Source: Eretmocerus hayati (Eukaryota; Arthropoda; Insecta; Hymenoptera; Aphelinidae). From it: a stretch of 64,000 nt of DNA. The notes beneath the pieces were generated by a model. The model had not been told where the DNA came from. It was given only the letters and a program-made list of their open reading frames with translations, and ran no database searches. This document shows, one piece after another, positions 32,120 to 44,804 of the stretch (positions are counted from its first letter, which is position 1; every line of letters begins with the position of its first letter). The position numbers and the translations under genes were made by a program. Where the stretch lies: contig CM056744.1 of assembly GCA_029851415.1 (NCBI GenBank), forward strand, positions 71,046,172 through 71,110,171. The letters are read 5' to 3'.

Positions 32120-32160
32120 CTAATAAAAAGTAACCCAGAAATAATTTAAAAGAGAGAAAA

Positions 32161-32162
<2 letters not shown>

Positions 32163-32210
<48 letters not shown>
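32163..32210. repeat. (TA)n microsatellite
   Basis: About 24 TA units just upstream of the JmjC acceptor site. Translation through it gives a meaningless Tyr-Ile run, so it is likely intronic. Confidence 0.95.
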
Positions 32211-32212
<2 letters not shown>

Positions 32213-35200
32213 TTCTGAAAATTAAGCCTCGCCAAGTCAAATAAGAACGGTAATACATGAACTTCATGCTTGCAACGAATACTAACATCGTGCGTTTTCG
32301 CGGATTGAGACAGCTATACATATCCTCATATAATTCGTCGTGTCAAGAGCAATATATACTAATACTTGTAATACTGTTTAAAGGAAGTATCGCGATGTGT
32401 TAGCCGACCATATAAAACCAAATTCCAAAATCCGGCCCGAAACCCATTGAGTTCCGGTTCGGAGATCCGAACCAAAACTTTTTGGACCTATATTAGATGA
32501 ACCCACGATTAGTGGGCTTTGTTTTGTTTCGGGTTAGCTCGAGAAGTTGCAAATTTTTACATTGGAAAGCCTATTCTCTAGAAATTTTGCTCTGTGAACC
32601 CTCGATGTCTCTAAGGTCGCGTAGATTTCTTTATGGCACCCCAGTAGTTTCATTACAAATATCTGAGTACTTTATTTCGGCCTAAAATTCTGCTGGTGGC
32701 ACGGTGTGGGTGCCGGATTTGGACGATCAAACGTTTCTCGCGTGATAATATCGATTTTTTTTTTGGAAAAATGTCAGATACCTAGTAGTGAGTAACTTGT
32801 AACCCAAGTCTGGTATTTTATCGTGTTTCTCGTAGAGTTTCAATTTGGAACGATGTAACATGAAAACTCACGGAGCAATCGCGAGGACACGGAAGATTGA
32901 ACGGGAAAATGTTCCAATATACTTGAGGCTTTCTGATGTGAAAATTCCCGTTCGCGTAGTTCTAAAGGCGTATTCAAACATTCTCGGAAGAGTTTTTCGT
33001 CAAATTCTTCAAGTCGAGAGGATTCAAGTGTGGGCCCATAAAAAGTCGAAGCATAAGAATAAATGAGTGTCTGCAAATCGTCGCTTCTCGGGATAGTCGT
33101 TTGATTCTATGTAATGAATGAATAAATTGCGTAAAAAAAAAAAAAAAAAAAACGAAAATCCGAAAAACTCAGCGAAATCGGGTCCAACACCAAAACTGCT
33201 GTGCTTACATGTTCATTGTAAAGTAAACAACGAGAAACCACCACGACATAAACCATTGGATACGTCTCCGCTGTTGGATGTGAGCTGAAACTCAATGAGA
33301 AGTGGGCCCCATCCATGGGCCCATCGTAGTGAACGTGTTAATATGTTCGAGAGTGATTGACTTAGATTTTGAGAGTTGTTTTCTTGAATGTGGAGTTCGA
33401 TCCGGCAAATTATTCATACGAAAACTTAACAATTGACTCGATAATAATAGTTGGAATGACACAAGGTTCGAACAACAAAATATAATAGTGATCGTATAAT
33501 ATTTAGGGTGGGTAGAACTAAAATAAATTTCTAATCGCTTAGAAATGATAATTTTTGTACTAATGAGAGTCATCGAGTTTCTGGACTGCTTATTTTTCTT
33601 CATTGTTTCGCACATATTTCTTTCAAGTCTTAATATTTTATACAGGATTTCGGCTCATTTTGAAACTTGTTTCAAGACCTACAAAACGGACCAGCTCGTA
33701 CACAACTTATTTCAAGTTGTACAGAACTACTTCATCGCAGATCAAAGAAGAAAATATACATATTTTCCAAAATTTAACGTTGTAGAGTCGGTTGATCACA
33801 CCTGTTGCATTGACGTTGTAAATTCTTCCAAGTTTTTCCTCAATCTACAAAAAAAAAAAAAAATCTCAGTTAACCCTTCCAGACTGTTGTCACAGAGGGA
33901 AATCATGCAGGATATTGATAAATTCACAATAAATGTTGTATGAGTCGTGGAAAACATCTAAAAAAAAAAGGTTCTAAAAATGACCTATCGCTTTTTTCCA
34001 TTGGCATTTCTGAATTCAAAATCAATTTCCTGCAAAATTTCATTTCGCAACATGCCTGGGAGCTTCGGGAATTTTCAAAATGTGACCAGGTACGAAATAT
34101 AATATTTTGACATTTAAAGTGCGCGAAAATGATACTTCTACACGGACTCGTAATTTTTACCCATAATTTGTCACCATATTTATAAAATTTGCTACTTGGT
34201 CCCACGATCTAGAGCTTGCGTCCTTTTGGATTTATTTAGCTGAAACTATGACTATTCAGCCGCATCTCATCATCAAATATTCATCGATAGCTCATGAATA
34301 ATATTTTAAGGCATCCCTGGATCGATCGATTTTGAACCATAAGTAATGCATTTTACTCTTGCTACCTTTTAATTTTTAGAAAAACTGTTCTACTCATAAA
34401 CCTTCGTCCATTATTCTAGAGAAATAAGGTAGCATATCTTGAATAATATTCATATCATTGTAAAGCATTATGCATTTCGCATAATATACATAATCGCAAT
34501 AGAGCATAATCGAGTAATCATACAGCTGCGCAATTGCGTGGATAACTTTGTGCATAACCCATCGAATAGTGAATGTAAAACGCTTGGTAAAATGCACTAG
34601 ATTTAGTAGCGCACTTTTCACCTTGTAGAAATTCAATTCCAAGTATTATCAAAGCAAAGCGAAAGCTGTTGAACGAACTACAATCCACTTGAACAATCTT
34701 TTCGAGCGTGAACTGCAATTTGCACCCGTGATGTGTCTCTAGTATTTGTTAACAAAATATATACCCTTGTGAAAATTTAATATTGATATAATGAATGTGC
34801 ACTAGTAATATCAAATAATTGCTCAAATCGTATGCACTGAATTTCTTATTATGAGTACAATACACGTACGTGTGGTCTTTTTGCCGGTTGGAGCAATGTG
34901 AGATTTCAATGACAGAGTGCAAGTGTATGATATGAGGGCCTCGTTAGATTTCATTCTTAACGACAAAAGTAAAAACTAGGCATCGTTGACATGAAATTAC
35001 GCTCTTGGAAACAAAGAATGAAAGTCCCTGACCATATCATGTCCGCTTTGGATCGTGATTATTTTTTTTTCAATTGAAGCGATATCGGCGCAGCGAAGTT
35101 CTATATGTCGAGCTTTCAAGTTATTAATATTCGTGGGGACATGTGATTGAAAGTTGTCTCATCTCACTTTATAATGGAGTGATTCAATGTCGAGTATCTC

Positions 35201-35552
35201 TTGTAACTCTACAACTTTGTATCTCTAAGATGTCGATGGAAAGGCTATTTTAATTCCATTGCTGTCGAGATATGAATGACATTCCATTAGCCCTGCTATT
35301 TTAATAACCAAAGTCTGATAAATTATTATGATAGCGGTGTTCCTGAAAAGGATGGTTATAATTTGCGTTCGATCTGCGCATTGTAATAATGAGCACTCAA
35401 ATAAGTTTTGTAGCTTTGCATTTTTGAGTTTTGTGAGCCTATTTCAACGGCTATCGTTTCTCTCCGGCAAGATGATGTGAACTATGCATGCTTCTTTCGC
35501 GGTTAATTTAGAATTTATTAGATCCGATGAGAACTCATTGCACGTGGGATAT
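32211..35552. other. Non-coding cargo sequence
   Basis: AT-rich with poly-A runs at about 33134-33151 and 33850-33862. A minus-strand open segment at 32321-32214 (NPRKRTMLVFVASMKFMYY) could be an upstream exon of the JmjC gene, but no initiator context settles it. No other gene is recognised. Confidence 0.4.
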
Positions 35553-37594
35553 TACTATCGGTTTAAAAATGATTGACACCTAGAGAATTTCTGCTATCCT
35601 GGCTCCAAAAAAAATCGCTAATTTTTTTAACTGGGATAACGTCGAAGCACATCTAGTCGCGGCCATGATGAAATTTTTTTGAAGTCGATCGGATGACAAC
35701 TGCGGCTGTAGCTGTTATCAGAATGTAAAAAAACGCGGGTTTAAGGCCAATTTCAGAGGTAGCTCGACTTTGGGATGCTACAGCTCTGGCAAAAAAAATT
35801 CTGGGGCGCTGCAAAAAATGTAGGTGATAGATATTTGGTTCCCCAATAGCGTCCAACAACAATCAGCTAAAAAAATTAATAACTTTTGGAGATAATCCAG
35901 TTATTGTTATCTCGGGATCTATTGAGGTTAAAGACTTGATTCAAAAACAGAAAAATCATAAAAAAATTCTGGATGTCAAATACAAAAATGCAATATGAGA
36001 TTTTAAACAAACAAACGCGTGGCAAGGTCGCAAAGTTGAAAAAAATTAAAGTTTGCGCCTTTTGTGAGGCTTTTATTGTCCTTTACAGCCGGGGCCCGTA
36101 AAATCGTCGATGGGCGAGACTACCTGACCGCGGACCATAAAAGTCGTAAGGTTGCGGTCTCGGAGTCAATTAGGGTACCATCAGTCTGCTTCGGCTGCAA
36201 TATAGAAGGTGGATTTTCAACAAAGAGAGCAATAAAATTATTTCGAACGTGATTTGGGCCTTGCGTTACTATTACAAATATCGCCGATTCATCGATGAAG
36301 CATTGTCAATGATGAGTCGGACAGTATATCAATGACGCGTGTGTGCAGGTGCATGTCTCTCTCTCTCTCAGAGTTTCGCGATATCTGCATGTAAGTATTC
36401 TTTGGCGGATCCTTTAAGTGATTGATAATATACAATCAACACTTTATCCACATGATTCCGATGTGAAACAGTTGGATATCATCCGTATTGATAAGATGAC
36501 AATCGACAGTTGAATGATTTGGCTATCATCTTGTTCGACCGATCATTTATAGCATCATAGAAATGAATGTATGTCGTGTTATTGCGCGTTTTGCACAATC
36601 AATAATTATCAGTCAACGATCGAACAAGATAATAGTAAAATCATTCAACTGTTGATTTTCATCTTATCAATACGGATGATATCCAACTCTTTCACCATCG
36701 GAATCATGTGGATGAAGTATTGATTGTATATTATCAATCATTTAAAGAATCCGCCAAAGAATACTTACATGCAGATATCGCGAAACTCTGAGAGAGAGAA
36801 AGACACCTGCACTCACGCGTCACTGTTCGACTCATCATTGACAATCCTTCATCGATGAATCGGCGATATTTCTAATAGTAACGCAAGGCCCAAATCGCGT
36901 TCGAAATAGTTTTATCGCTCTCTTTGTTGAAAATTCAGCTTCATTATTGCAGCCGAAGCAGACTGATGGTACCCTAATTGACTCCGAGACCGCAACTTTA
37001 CGACTTTTATGGTCCGCGGTCAGGTAGTCTCGCCCATCGACGATTTTACGGGCCCCGGCTGTAAAGGACAATAAAAGCCTCACAAAAGGCGCAAACTTTA
37101 ATTTTTCTCAATTTTGCGACCTTGCCACGCGTTTGTTTATTTAAAATCTCATATTGCATTTTCGTATTTGACATCCAGAATTTTTTTATGATTTTTCTGT
37201 TTTTGAATCAAGTCTTCAACCTCAATAGATCCCGAGATAACAATAACTGGATTATCTCCAAGAGTTATTAATTTTTTTGGCTGATTGTTGTTGGACGCTA
37301 TTGGGGAACCAAATATCTATCACCTACATTTCTTGCAGCGCCCCAGAATTTTTTTTGGCAGAGCTGTAGCATCCCAAAGTCGAGCTACCTCTGAAATTGG
37401 CCTTATACCCGCGTTTTTTTACATTCTGATAGCAGCTACAGCCGCAGTTGTCATCCGATCGACTTCAAAAATTTTTCATCATGGCCGCGACTAGATGTGC
37501 TTTGGCGTTATCCCAGTTAAAAAAATTAGCGATTTTTCTTGGAGCCAGGATAGCAGAAATTCTCTAGGTGTCAATCATTTTTAAACTGATAGTA
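35553..37594. repeat. 2.04-kb near-perfect palindrome (foldback element)
   Basis: Termini TACTATC and GATAGTA enclose two arms of about 990 bp (35553-36545 and 36612-37594) that are reverse complements at roughly 95% by eye, with a loop of about 65 bp centred on 36573. Matching open frames in both arms are mirror images of the same DNA and not genes. No transposase is present. Confidence 0.9.
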
Positions 37595-38665
37595 GTTAGC
37601 GAGACCGAATCAGTTGTAGATCTTGATTTATGATTTAACTAGAGGTTGGTGCACTACACAGTGGTTATGCATGATGATAAGGATGCATTTTCTGATTGGT
37701 TCATGATACAAAAACTTTAGAAAAAGGAGTCAGATAAATTTTCAAAAACTATCATGGTGCATCGGGAAGACTCGGGGGTCGGCGATCCACAGGAACATAG
37801 AACCGCAAGGATAAAATCTCTGTATGGTGATATTTCGAAGGAAATGGGATAAGATGAAAATGAAGTTTCAATTTTTACGTTTTCTAGCATTCTACAACAA
37901 GTCATTGACTTATTTTAGGAGTAGATTTCGATATGAGTGGATAAACAGTATATTGTGGCATTGCACGTACATGGGTGATTTTGTACTAAAGACTGTTTGA
38001 GTATGAGTTTTTCGTAACAAAACTATCTATCTGTACGTAATCCAATACAATATTTTCGAGCACGAAAATCTGAGAACCGCGTTTCAAGTTGCGATTTTTA
38101 GTTGGGAGTGCTGGACAATTTTTTCTCCAAGAATAAAAGGTGAGGTCTGAAGTGAGCAAACCAGTAAAATTCATCGCATGATTAGTAACACGGCTTCTGA
38201 ATGAACACGATTCGTTGACAGTTCTTGACAGAGTCAACATTTTGTATATGGAAAAATTCGTATTCAATGATATTCAAGCTCTCGGACCGATGTCGAGGAA
38301 TTCAGTCATTCTCAAGAAGAACTCAAATTTTTCGAGTGGATAGGTGATTTTGAAGTGAGTGGCTATTATCAATTGGACTTGGAAAAGAGCCATAATTTTC
38401 TGCACATTCAACTGCATGATATTCAACTATTTGCTCCGTAATCTTTCGAGTGTAGATTTAATAGTAAGAGCATGATGAGGCTTTCAAGTATAGAAAATGC
38501 AGGGGTTATACAATTAGATGCAAATTTTTCATAGAATAAGAAATCTATTGTGAAGATTGGGATAAAATTGCGAGGTTATACTTATCGCGTGGCTCTTTGA
38601 GTGGAAGCGTATAAACTCAATCTTGAACACGCAAAATATGACTTGAAAACTACACTTGAGTGATA
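37595..38665. other. Non-coding cargo sequence
   Basis: No gene or repeat is recognised between the two foldback elements. Confidence 0.4.
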
Positions 38666-41268
38666 ACACCGGCCCACAATCCGAAGAAAAAATCGTTTAC
38701 CAGAAACGCGACCCACATAGATCGACGTAAAATCGAGCGCTGAATCCGAAAATGATGCCGGTTGAGCCACGCTACGTCACAATTTCGAGATAATCGTGAA
38801 AAAATTTTTTTTAACGGTGGTATCGGAATTTTGACCTCGGATTCTGAAAGTACAGATGATTTTACGTCCAAATATTGATTGAAAAAAAAATCGATTTTTT
38901 CACTCGGAAAACTGATAACCGTCATCCCAATTCCAATTTCATATTCCGGATCGAGTATTCGGAGAGAAATTCATGACAGAGTGCCCAAGGTGGTACTCGT
39001 GACGAAGTACTCCCAGTGGAATCCGTGACGAAGTACTCAGAGTGGTACTCGTGACGAAGTACTCGGAGTGGTACTCGTGACGGAGTACTCAGAGTGGTAC
39101 TCGTGACGAAGTATTCAGAGTGGTACTCGTGACGAAGTACTCTGCGTGGAACTCGTAACGGAGTACCCGGGATGGTACTCGTAACGAAGTACTCCGAGTG
39201 GAATTCGTGACGGAGTACCCAGAGTGGTACTCGTGACGAAATACTCAGAGTGGTACTCGTGACGAAGTACCCAGAGTGATACTCGTGACGAGTAACTCCG
39301 AGTGGAACTCGCGACGAAATACCCGGATTGGTACTCGTAACGAAGTAATCAAAGTGGTATTCGTGATGAAGCACTCGGAGTGGTACTCGTGACGAAGTAC
39401 TCGGAGTGGTACTCGTGACGAAGTACTCAGAGTGGTACTCGTGACGAAGTATTCAGAGTGGTACTCGTGACGAAGTACTCTGCGTGGAACTCGTAACGGA
39501 GTACCCGGGATGGTACTCGTAACGAAGTACTCCGAGTGGAATTCGTGACGGAGTACCCAGAGTGGTACTCGTGACGAAATACTCAGAGTGGTACTCGTGA
39601 CGAAGTACCCAGAGTGATACTCGTGACGAAGTACTCCGAGTGGAACTCGCGACGAAATACCCGGATTGGTACTCGTAACGAAGTAATCAAAGTGGTATTC
39701 GTGATGAAGTACTCGGAGTGGTACTCGTGACGAAGTACTCGGAGTGGTACTCGTGACGAAGTACTCAGAGTGGTACTCGTGACGAAGTATTCAGAGTGGT
39801 ACTCGTGACGAAGTACTCTGCGTGGAACTCGTAACGGAGTACCCGGGATGGTACTCGTAACGAAGTACTCCGAGTACCACTCTGAATACTTCGTCACGAG
39901 TACCACTCTGAGTACTTCGTCACGAGTACCACGCCGAGTACTTCGTCACGAGTACCACTCCGAGTACTTCATCACGAATACCACTCCGAGTACTACGTCA
40001 CGAGTACCACTCCGAGTACTTCGTCACGAGTACCACTCCGAGTACTTCATCACGAATACCACTCCGAGTACTACGTCACGAGTACCACTCTGAGTACTCC
40101 GTCACGAGTACCAATCCGGGTAGTTCGTCGCGAGTTCCACTCGGAGTACTTCGTCACGAGTATCACTCTGGGTACTTCGTCACGAGTACCACTCTGGGTA
40201 CTCTGTCACGAGTACCACCCTGGGGACCGTCACGAATTCCACTCGGAGTACCTCGTCACGAGTTCCACTCTGGGTACTTCGTCACGAGTCCCACTTTGAT
40301 TACTTCGTTACGAGTACCACTCTGGGTACTCCGTCACGAATTCCACTCGGAGTACTTCGTTACGAGTACCATCCCGGGTACTCCGTTACGAGTTCCACGC
40401 AGAGTACTTCGTCACGAGTACCACTCTGAATACTTCGTCACGAGTACCACTCTGAGTACTTCGTCACGAGTACCACTCCGAGTATTTCGTCACGAGTACC
40501 ACTCTGGGTACTCCGTCACGAATTCCACTCGGAGTACTTCGTTACGAGTACCATCCCGGGTACTCCGTTACGAGTTCCACGCAGAGTACTTCGTCACGAG
40601 TACCACTCTGAATACTTCGTCACGAGTACCACTCTGAGTACTTCGTCACGAGTACCACTCCGAGTACTTCGTCACGAGTACCACTCCGAGTACTTCATCA
40701 CGAATACCACTCCGAGTACTACGTCACGAGTACCACTCTGAGTACTCCGTCACGAGTACCACTCCGAGTACTACGTCACGAGTACCACTCGGAGTACTCC
40801 GTCACGAGTACCACTCCGAGTACTTCGTCACGAGTACCACTCTGAGTACTCCGTCACGAGTACCACTCCGAGTACTTCGTCACGAGTACCACTCTGAGTA
40901 CTTCGTCACGGATTCCACTGGGAGTACTTCGTCACGAGTACCACCTTGGGCATTCTGTCATGAATTTCTCTCCGAATACTCGATCCGAAATATGAAATTG
41001 GAATTGGGATGACGGTTATCAGTTTTCCGAGTGAAAAAATCGATTTTTTTTTCAATCAATATTTGGACGTAAAATCATCTGTACTTTCAGAATCCGAGGT
41101 CAAAATTCCGATACCACCGTTAAAAAAAATTTTTTCACGATTATCTCGAAATTGTGACGTAGCGTGGCTCAACCGGCATCATTTTCGGATTCAGCGCTCG
41201 ATTTTACGTCGATCTATGTGGGTCGCGTTTTTGGTAAACGATTTTTTTTTCGGATTGTGGGCCGGTGT
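38666..41268. repeat. 2.6-kb foldback element built on a 26-bp satellite
   Basis: Unique arms of about 300 bp (38666-38975 and 40965-41268) begin ACACCGGC and end with its complement. Between them lies a tandem array of a 26-bp unit (GTACTCGTGACGAAGTACTC plus ggagtg, with variants), about 75 copies. The array reads in one orientation up to about 39872 and in the reverse orientation after it. In the left half the array has a 338-bp (13-unit) higher-order period: gagtacccgg at 39161, 39499 and 39837. In the right half the corresponding phrase recurs 182 bp (7 units) apart (40373, 40555). Open frames here are repeat artefacts. Confidence 0.93.
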
Positions 41269-41494
41269 AATTCTTTCATTATTCTTAATTCTACGTCTCT
41301 ACTTCAACTGAGTTACCTGTAATTTTTCACCAGTGCAAATTTCTATCATCTGCATAGAATTTATGAGATTCTTTCGATTGATAAGATCGTAGGCCATATG
41401 AATAGAAATAGGAGGCATAAAAAAAATCCGGTAATATTATTTAATATGAAAAGGTCAAATGAAAGGTTTCCCGTTTGTCGCATCAAAATTACAC

Positions 41495-41884
41495 TTATTT
41501 GAAACACCTTGACAAGATTATAATGAAGAATAGAATCACGAAAATGGAAGCTATACCATACATACATAGAAAGAAATTGTCTCTCGCCACAGCCTCACCT
41601 GCGTACGACTGTCGCGAGGAGACGACTGTGATGGGGATGAGGCGAGGGTTGTGCCGAATTACGGTGTCCAAAAGTGCAACGCGCTGCTGTTCCGTGAATT
41701 GTAGCACACCTCTGGCGAAGAATACTCGGCCGCTTCGAAGATTTTCGGTTTCCAGTGCGACAGCGGTAGACATAAAATGCTCAAGCCGGGCGGCATTCTC
41801 CATTAACTGCTCTGGAATCTCGATTTCTTGTAGCGGCCCGTCAGGTCGGAGGTTAGCATCTTCGGCCGGGCGAAATGGTGCCAT
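41495..41884 (-). CDS. Tail-anchored membrane protein of unknown function, cargo ORF
   Basis: This 129-residue frame starts with an ATG in good context (aaaccATGG) and ends at 41495. The first 100 residues are soluble and mostly helical by composition (IPEQLMENAARLEHFMSTAV). A single C-terminal hydrophobic segment (about 105-125, MYGIASIFVILFFIIILS) is followed by RCFK, the layout of a tail-anchored protein inserted into ER or mitochondrial outer membrane. No family is recognised. It lies antisense to the retroelement, on the same strand as the JmjC gene and directly beyond the 26-bp satellite foldback. It is not an obvious env, since signal peptide, furin site and fusion peptide are absent. 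Confidence 0.5.
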   Translation of the reverse strand: MAPFRPAEDANLRPDGPLQEIEIPEQLMENAARLEHFMSTAVALETENLRSGRVFFARGVLQFTEQQRVALLDTVIRHNPRLIPITVVSSRQSYAGEAVARDNFFLCMYGIASIFVILFFIIILSRCFK

Positions 41885-42153
41885 GGTTTGATGTGCAAAT
41901 TTTACAAAAATTTGCAGAACTACAGATTTTGAGCCTCACAGAATAAATTTTTTTTGACAACAAAACTATACTGAATTTAGAAATTTTAGAGGGGGAAAGG
42001 GCAAAACATGACAAGAAATTTGGGGGTTGGGGAACGAACAAATATTATCGGATGGACAAACAAAACAACTGGGTAACGTGATGAAGTTATCGCCTTTTCC
42101 GTCGAGTATGGAATCGAACCTTTATATTCTGCCGCGAACCGTGATAATAGAAA
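41885..42153. other. Non-coding spacer
   Basis: Contains a B-box-like GGTTCGATTCC (minus strand, near 42110) without a convincing A box or cloverleaf, so no tRNA is called. Confidence 0.4.
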
Positions 42154-43975
42154 ACCGGGATTTGGAGGCACTCCAAATCCTACCTCTTAATTAACTTCTT
42201 GGATACATAACAGAATCGTACAGATCATTTGAAGTGAATATTTTATTATCGGGGCACAATTAAAACGTATTAGAATCGAATTTTCTCGGAAAATAGGACA
42301 TTTTGAGAAAACCGGGATTTGGATAGGATCCAAATCCCGCTTCCAAAAATTATTATTTTTAGGCGTACGAGGGGGGAGAAAATTATTTCGAGTGAATGTT
42401 TATCATCAAGAGGGTGTAAAGATACATTACAATTGGTTTTTTCGAAAAAATAGGAAATTTTGAAAAACCGGGATTTGGATGGGATCCAAATCCCGCTTCC
42501 AAAAAATTATTATTTTTAGGCGTACGAGGGGGGAGAAAATTATTTCGAGTAGATGTTTATTATCAAGAGGGTGTAAAGATACATTACAATTGGTTTTTTC
42601 GAAAAAATAGGAAATTTTGAAAAACCGGGATTTGGATAGGATCCAAATCCCGCTTCCAAAAAATTATTATTTTTAGGCGTACGAGGGGGAGAAAATTATT
42701 TCAAGTAGATATTTACTATCAAGAGGGTGTAAAGATACATTAAAATTGGTTTTTTCGGAAAAATAGGAAATTTTGAAAAACCGGGATTTGGATAGGATCC
42801 AAATCCCGCTTCCAAAAAATTATTATTTTTAGGCGTACGAGGGGAGAGAAAATTTATTTCAAATGAATGTTTACTATCAAGAGGGTGTAAGGATACATTA
42901 CAATGGGTTTTTTCGAAAAAAATAGGAAATTTTGAAAAACCGGGATTTGGATAGGATCCAAATCCCGCTTCCAAAAATTATTATTTTTAGGCGTATGAAG
43001 GGGGAGAAAATTTATTTCGAGTGAATGTTTACTATCAAGAGGGTGTGGGGATACATTACAATGGGTTTTTTCGAAAAAATAGGAAATTGTGAAAAACCGG
43101 GATTTGGATAGGATCCAAATCCCGCTTCCAAAAATTATTATTTTTAGGCGTATGAAGGGGGAGAAAATTATTCCAAGTGAATGTTTACTATCAAAAAGGT
43201 GTGAGGATACATTACAGTTGGTTTTTTCAAAAAGAATAGGATATTTTAAAAACCGGGATTTGGATGGGATCCAAATCCCGCCTCCAAAGATTGTTGTTTT
43301 CAAGCGTGCAGAAATTGGGAAAATTATTTCGAGTAAATGTTCATTATTGGAAGGATGTGGGGACGCACTGAAATCGGTTTTTTTTCAAAAGAACAGGATA
43401 TTTTATAAAACCGGGATTTGGATGTGATCCAAATCCCGCTTCTGAGAATTGTCGTTCTTTATGCATACCTGACTTACACAAATTATTGTGGGTGAATTCT
43501 ATCATCAGGAACGTAATTGGAGTGTGGTAGTGTCAGATTTTTTTTGGATGATAGAATATTTTGAGAGAACCGGGATTTGGATGAGATCCAAATCCAGCTT
43601 CTGAACGATCATCATTTTTGGGCATACCTGGGGTGCTTATGTTACTTTAAATGAGTTTTATTATCGAAAGGTGATTAAGATATATTAGAAAACGGATTTT
43701 TACGAAATAGGATATTTTAAGAAAGCGGAATTTGGATGTGGTCCGGATCCCACTTCTAAATGTTATCGTTTCCATGCACGCCAGAGTTGCACATGCCTTC
43801 TCGATTGAATGCCTATTATCGAGATGTGATTGAAATATGTTAAGGATATCGTTTTCTCGGGGAATAGGAATTTTGAGAAAGCGGGATTTGGATGCAGTAC
43901 ACAAAATTTGGCGAATTATGTGGAATGAGGTTTTTACTATGAAAGTAATATTGGGATATATTTGAGCCAAAAGTT
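42154..43975. repeat. 157-bp tandem array with a palindromic core, about 12 units
   Basis: Units begin near 42154, 42311, 42467, 42624, 42780, 42939, 43096, 43252, 43410, 43569, 43725 and 43880, spacing 155-159 bp. Each holds the hairpin GGGATTTGGAT..GATCCAAATCCC and a conserved attattatttttaggcgta segment. Central units are nearly identical and outer ones increasingly diverged, as expected when unequal exchange homogenises the middle. Confidence 0.95.
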
Positions 43976-44417
43976 TTCCTCTTGTCGGTCTCATCCCAAC
44001 CTTTTCATATCACGGCGGGGTAGCGCTGGGGTGCGAAAATGGACTATAAGAAAAGTGAAGTCTGCAAGAATTCATTTTCAGTGAGGGGGGAGCATGTGAA
44101 GGTGAATACCTACCTCTAGACAATTTGAAGGAGAATAATTCTTCCATACAAACCAACGATTTCTTGTCGCTGAGATTTTCGGTCAATTAATTCTCGCCCT
44201 ACTCAAGACTGCTGATTAGCATATGAGTTGCACTCTCACGCAGTGAAAAGGGCAATAAATATTCGTCCTCGTTGGATGCGTCACCCGATGCTGTTTTCGG
44301 ATGCAGAGCCATAAATTCTGAACGCAACTGCATGTTCAATCCTATAGTAAAAGAACCTATAGCGCAACAAGACCCAAGGGGTCAGCAGGAAGGTCTCTTC
44401 TCATAGAGACCCCGCCT
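43976..44417. other. Non-coding spacer
   Basis: No gene or repeat recognised. Confidence 0.4.
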
Positions 44418-44804
44418 TTACAACGCAAATATCATTAAAGCCAAGCGATTCGAATCGAAAACATAGATTCCGATCCACGGTAGATGAGCCAATGCATCAC
44501 AGCAATAACACTTAACCATCTTCTCATCGAAACTCAAAATAAGGAGGAAGGGGGGCGTGTCAGCATGACACATAGTCGTGTGAACTTGGAGATTTTCATT
44601 AGCTATGTGCAAGCCCTCGATTACGAAGAAGGAATCGATGCATGTAGTTGAAATATAAACATGAACAGGATGTATATACAAAGATCCAATGGCACCAGGC
44701 GAGTTGAGAATGGGCATTGGTACTCGATAAAATAATCTCATACGAAACATGAGGGTTAGAACCTGATAAGCAAATAAGTTATAGGAAAAATGAATCCACT
44801 TACC
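44418..44804 (-). other. Possible coding segment, weakly JmjC-like
   Basis: The minus-strand frame ending at 44418 contains MVKCYCCDALAHLPW followed by IGIYVFDSNRL. That last stretch resembles the WIFVFDSQRFISVI strand of the JmjC protein at about 31.7 kb. A donor-like CTGCAG|GTAAGT (44803) and acceptor-like tttgcttatcag (44763) flank a 41-bp candidate intron, short for an animal. The metal-binding His-x-Glu is not clear here. It may be a decayed second copy of the cargo gene or coincidence. Confidence 0.25.

Noticed and set aside
32120..32321. Extending the JmjC protein upstream through a Tyr-Ile run
   Set aside because: The run is a (TA)n microsatellite, and a good acceptor site lies after it at about 32120.
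35653..37494. Matching frames of 62-82 codons in both arms of the palindrome
   Set aside because: They are mirror copies of the same DNA and have no domain.
38922..40637. Open frames of 80-150 codons rich in Ser/Thr/Arg/Val/Leu
   Set aside because: They are translations of the 26-bp satellite, present on both strands.
38666..41268. Regular short repeats suggestive of a CRISPR array
   Set aside because: The 26-bp units are contiguous with no unique spacers, they invert in the middle, and the sequence is eukaryotic.
42085..42135. tRNA gene
   Set aside because: Only a B-box-like GGTTCGATTCC is present; no cloverleaf or A box could be drawn.
42696..43427. Open frames of 90-150 codons with recurring segments
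   Set aside because: They are translations of the 157-bp tandem array.
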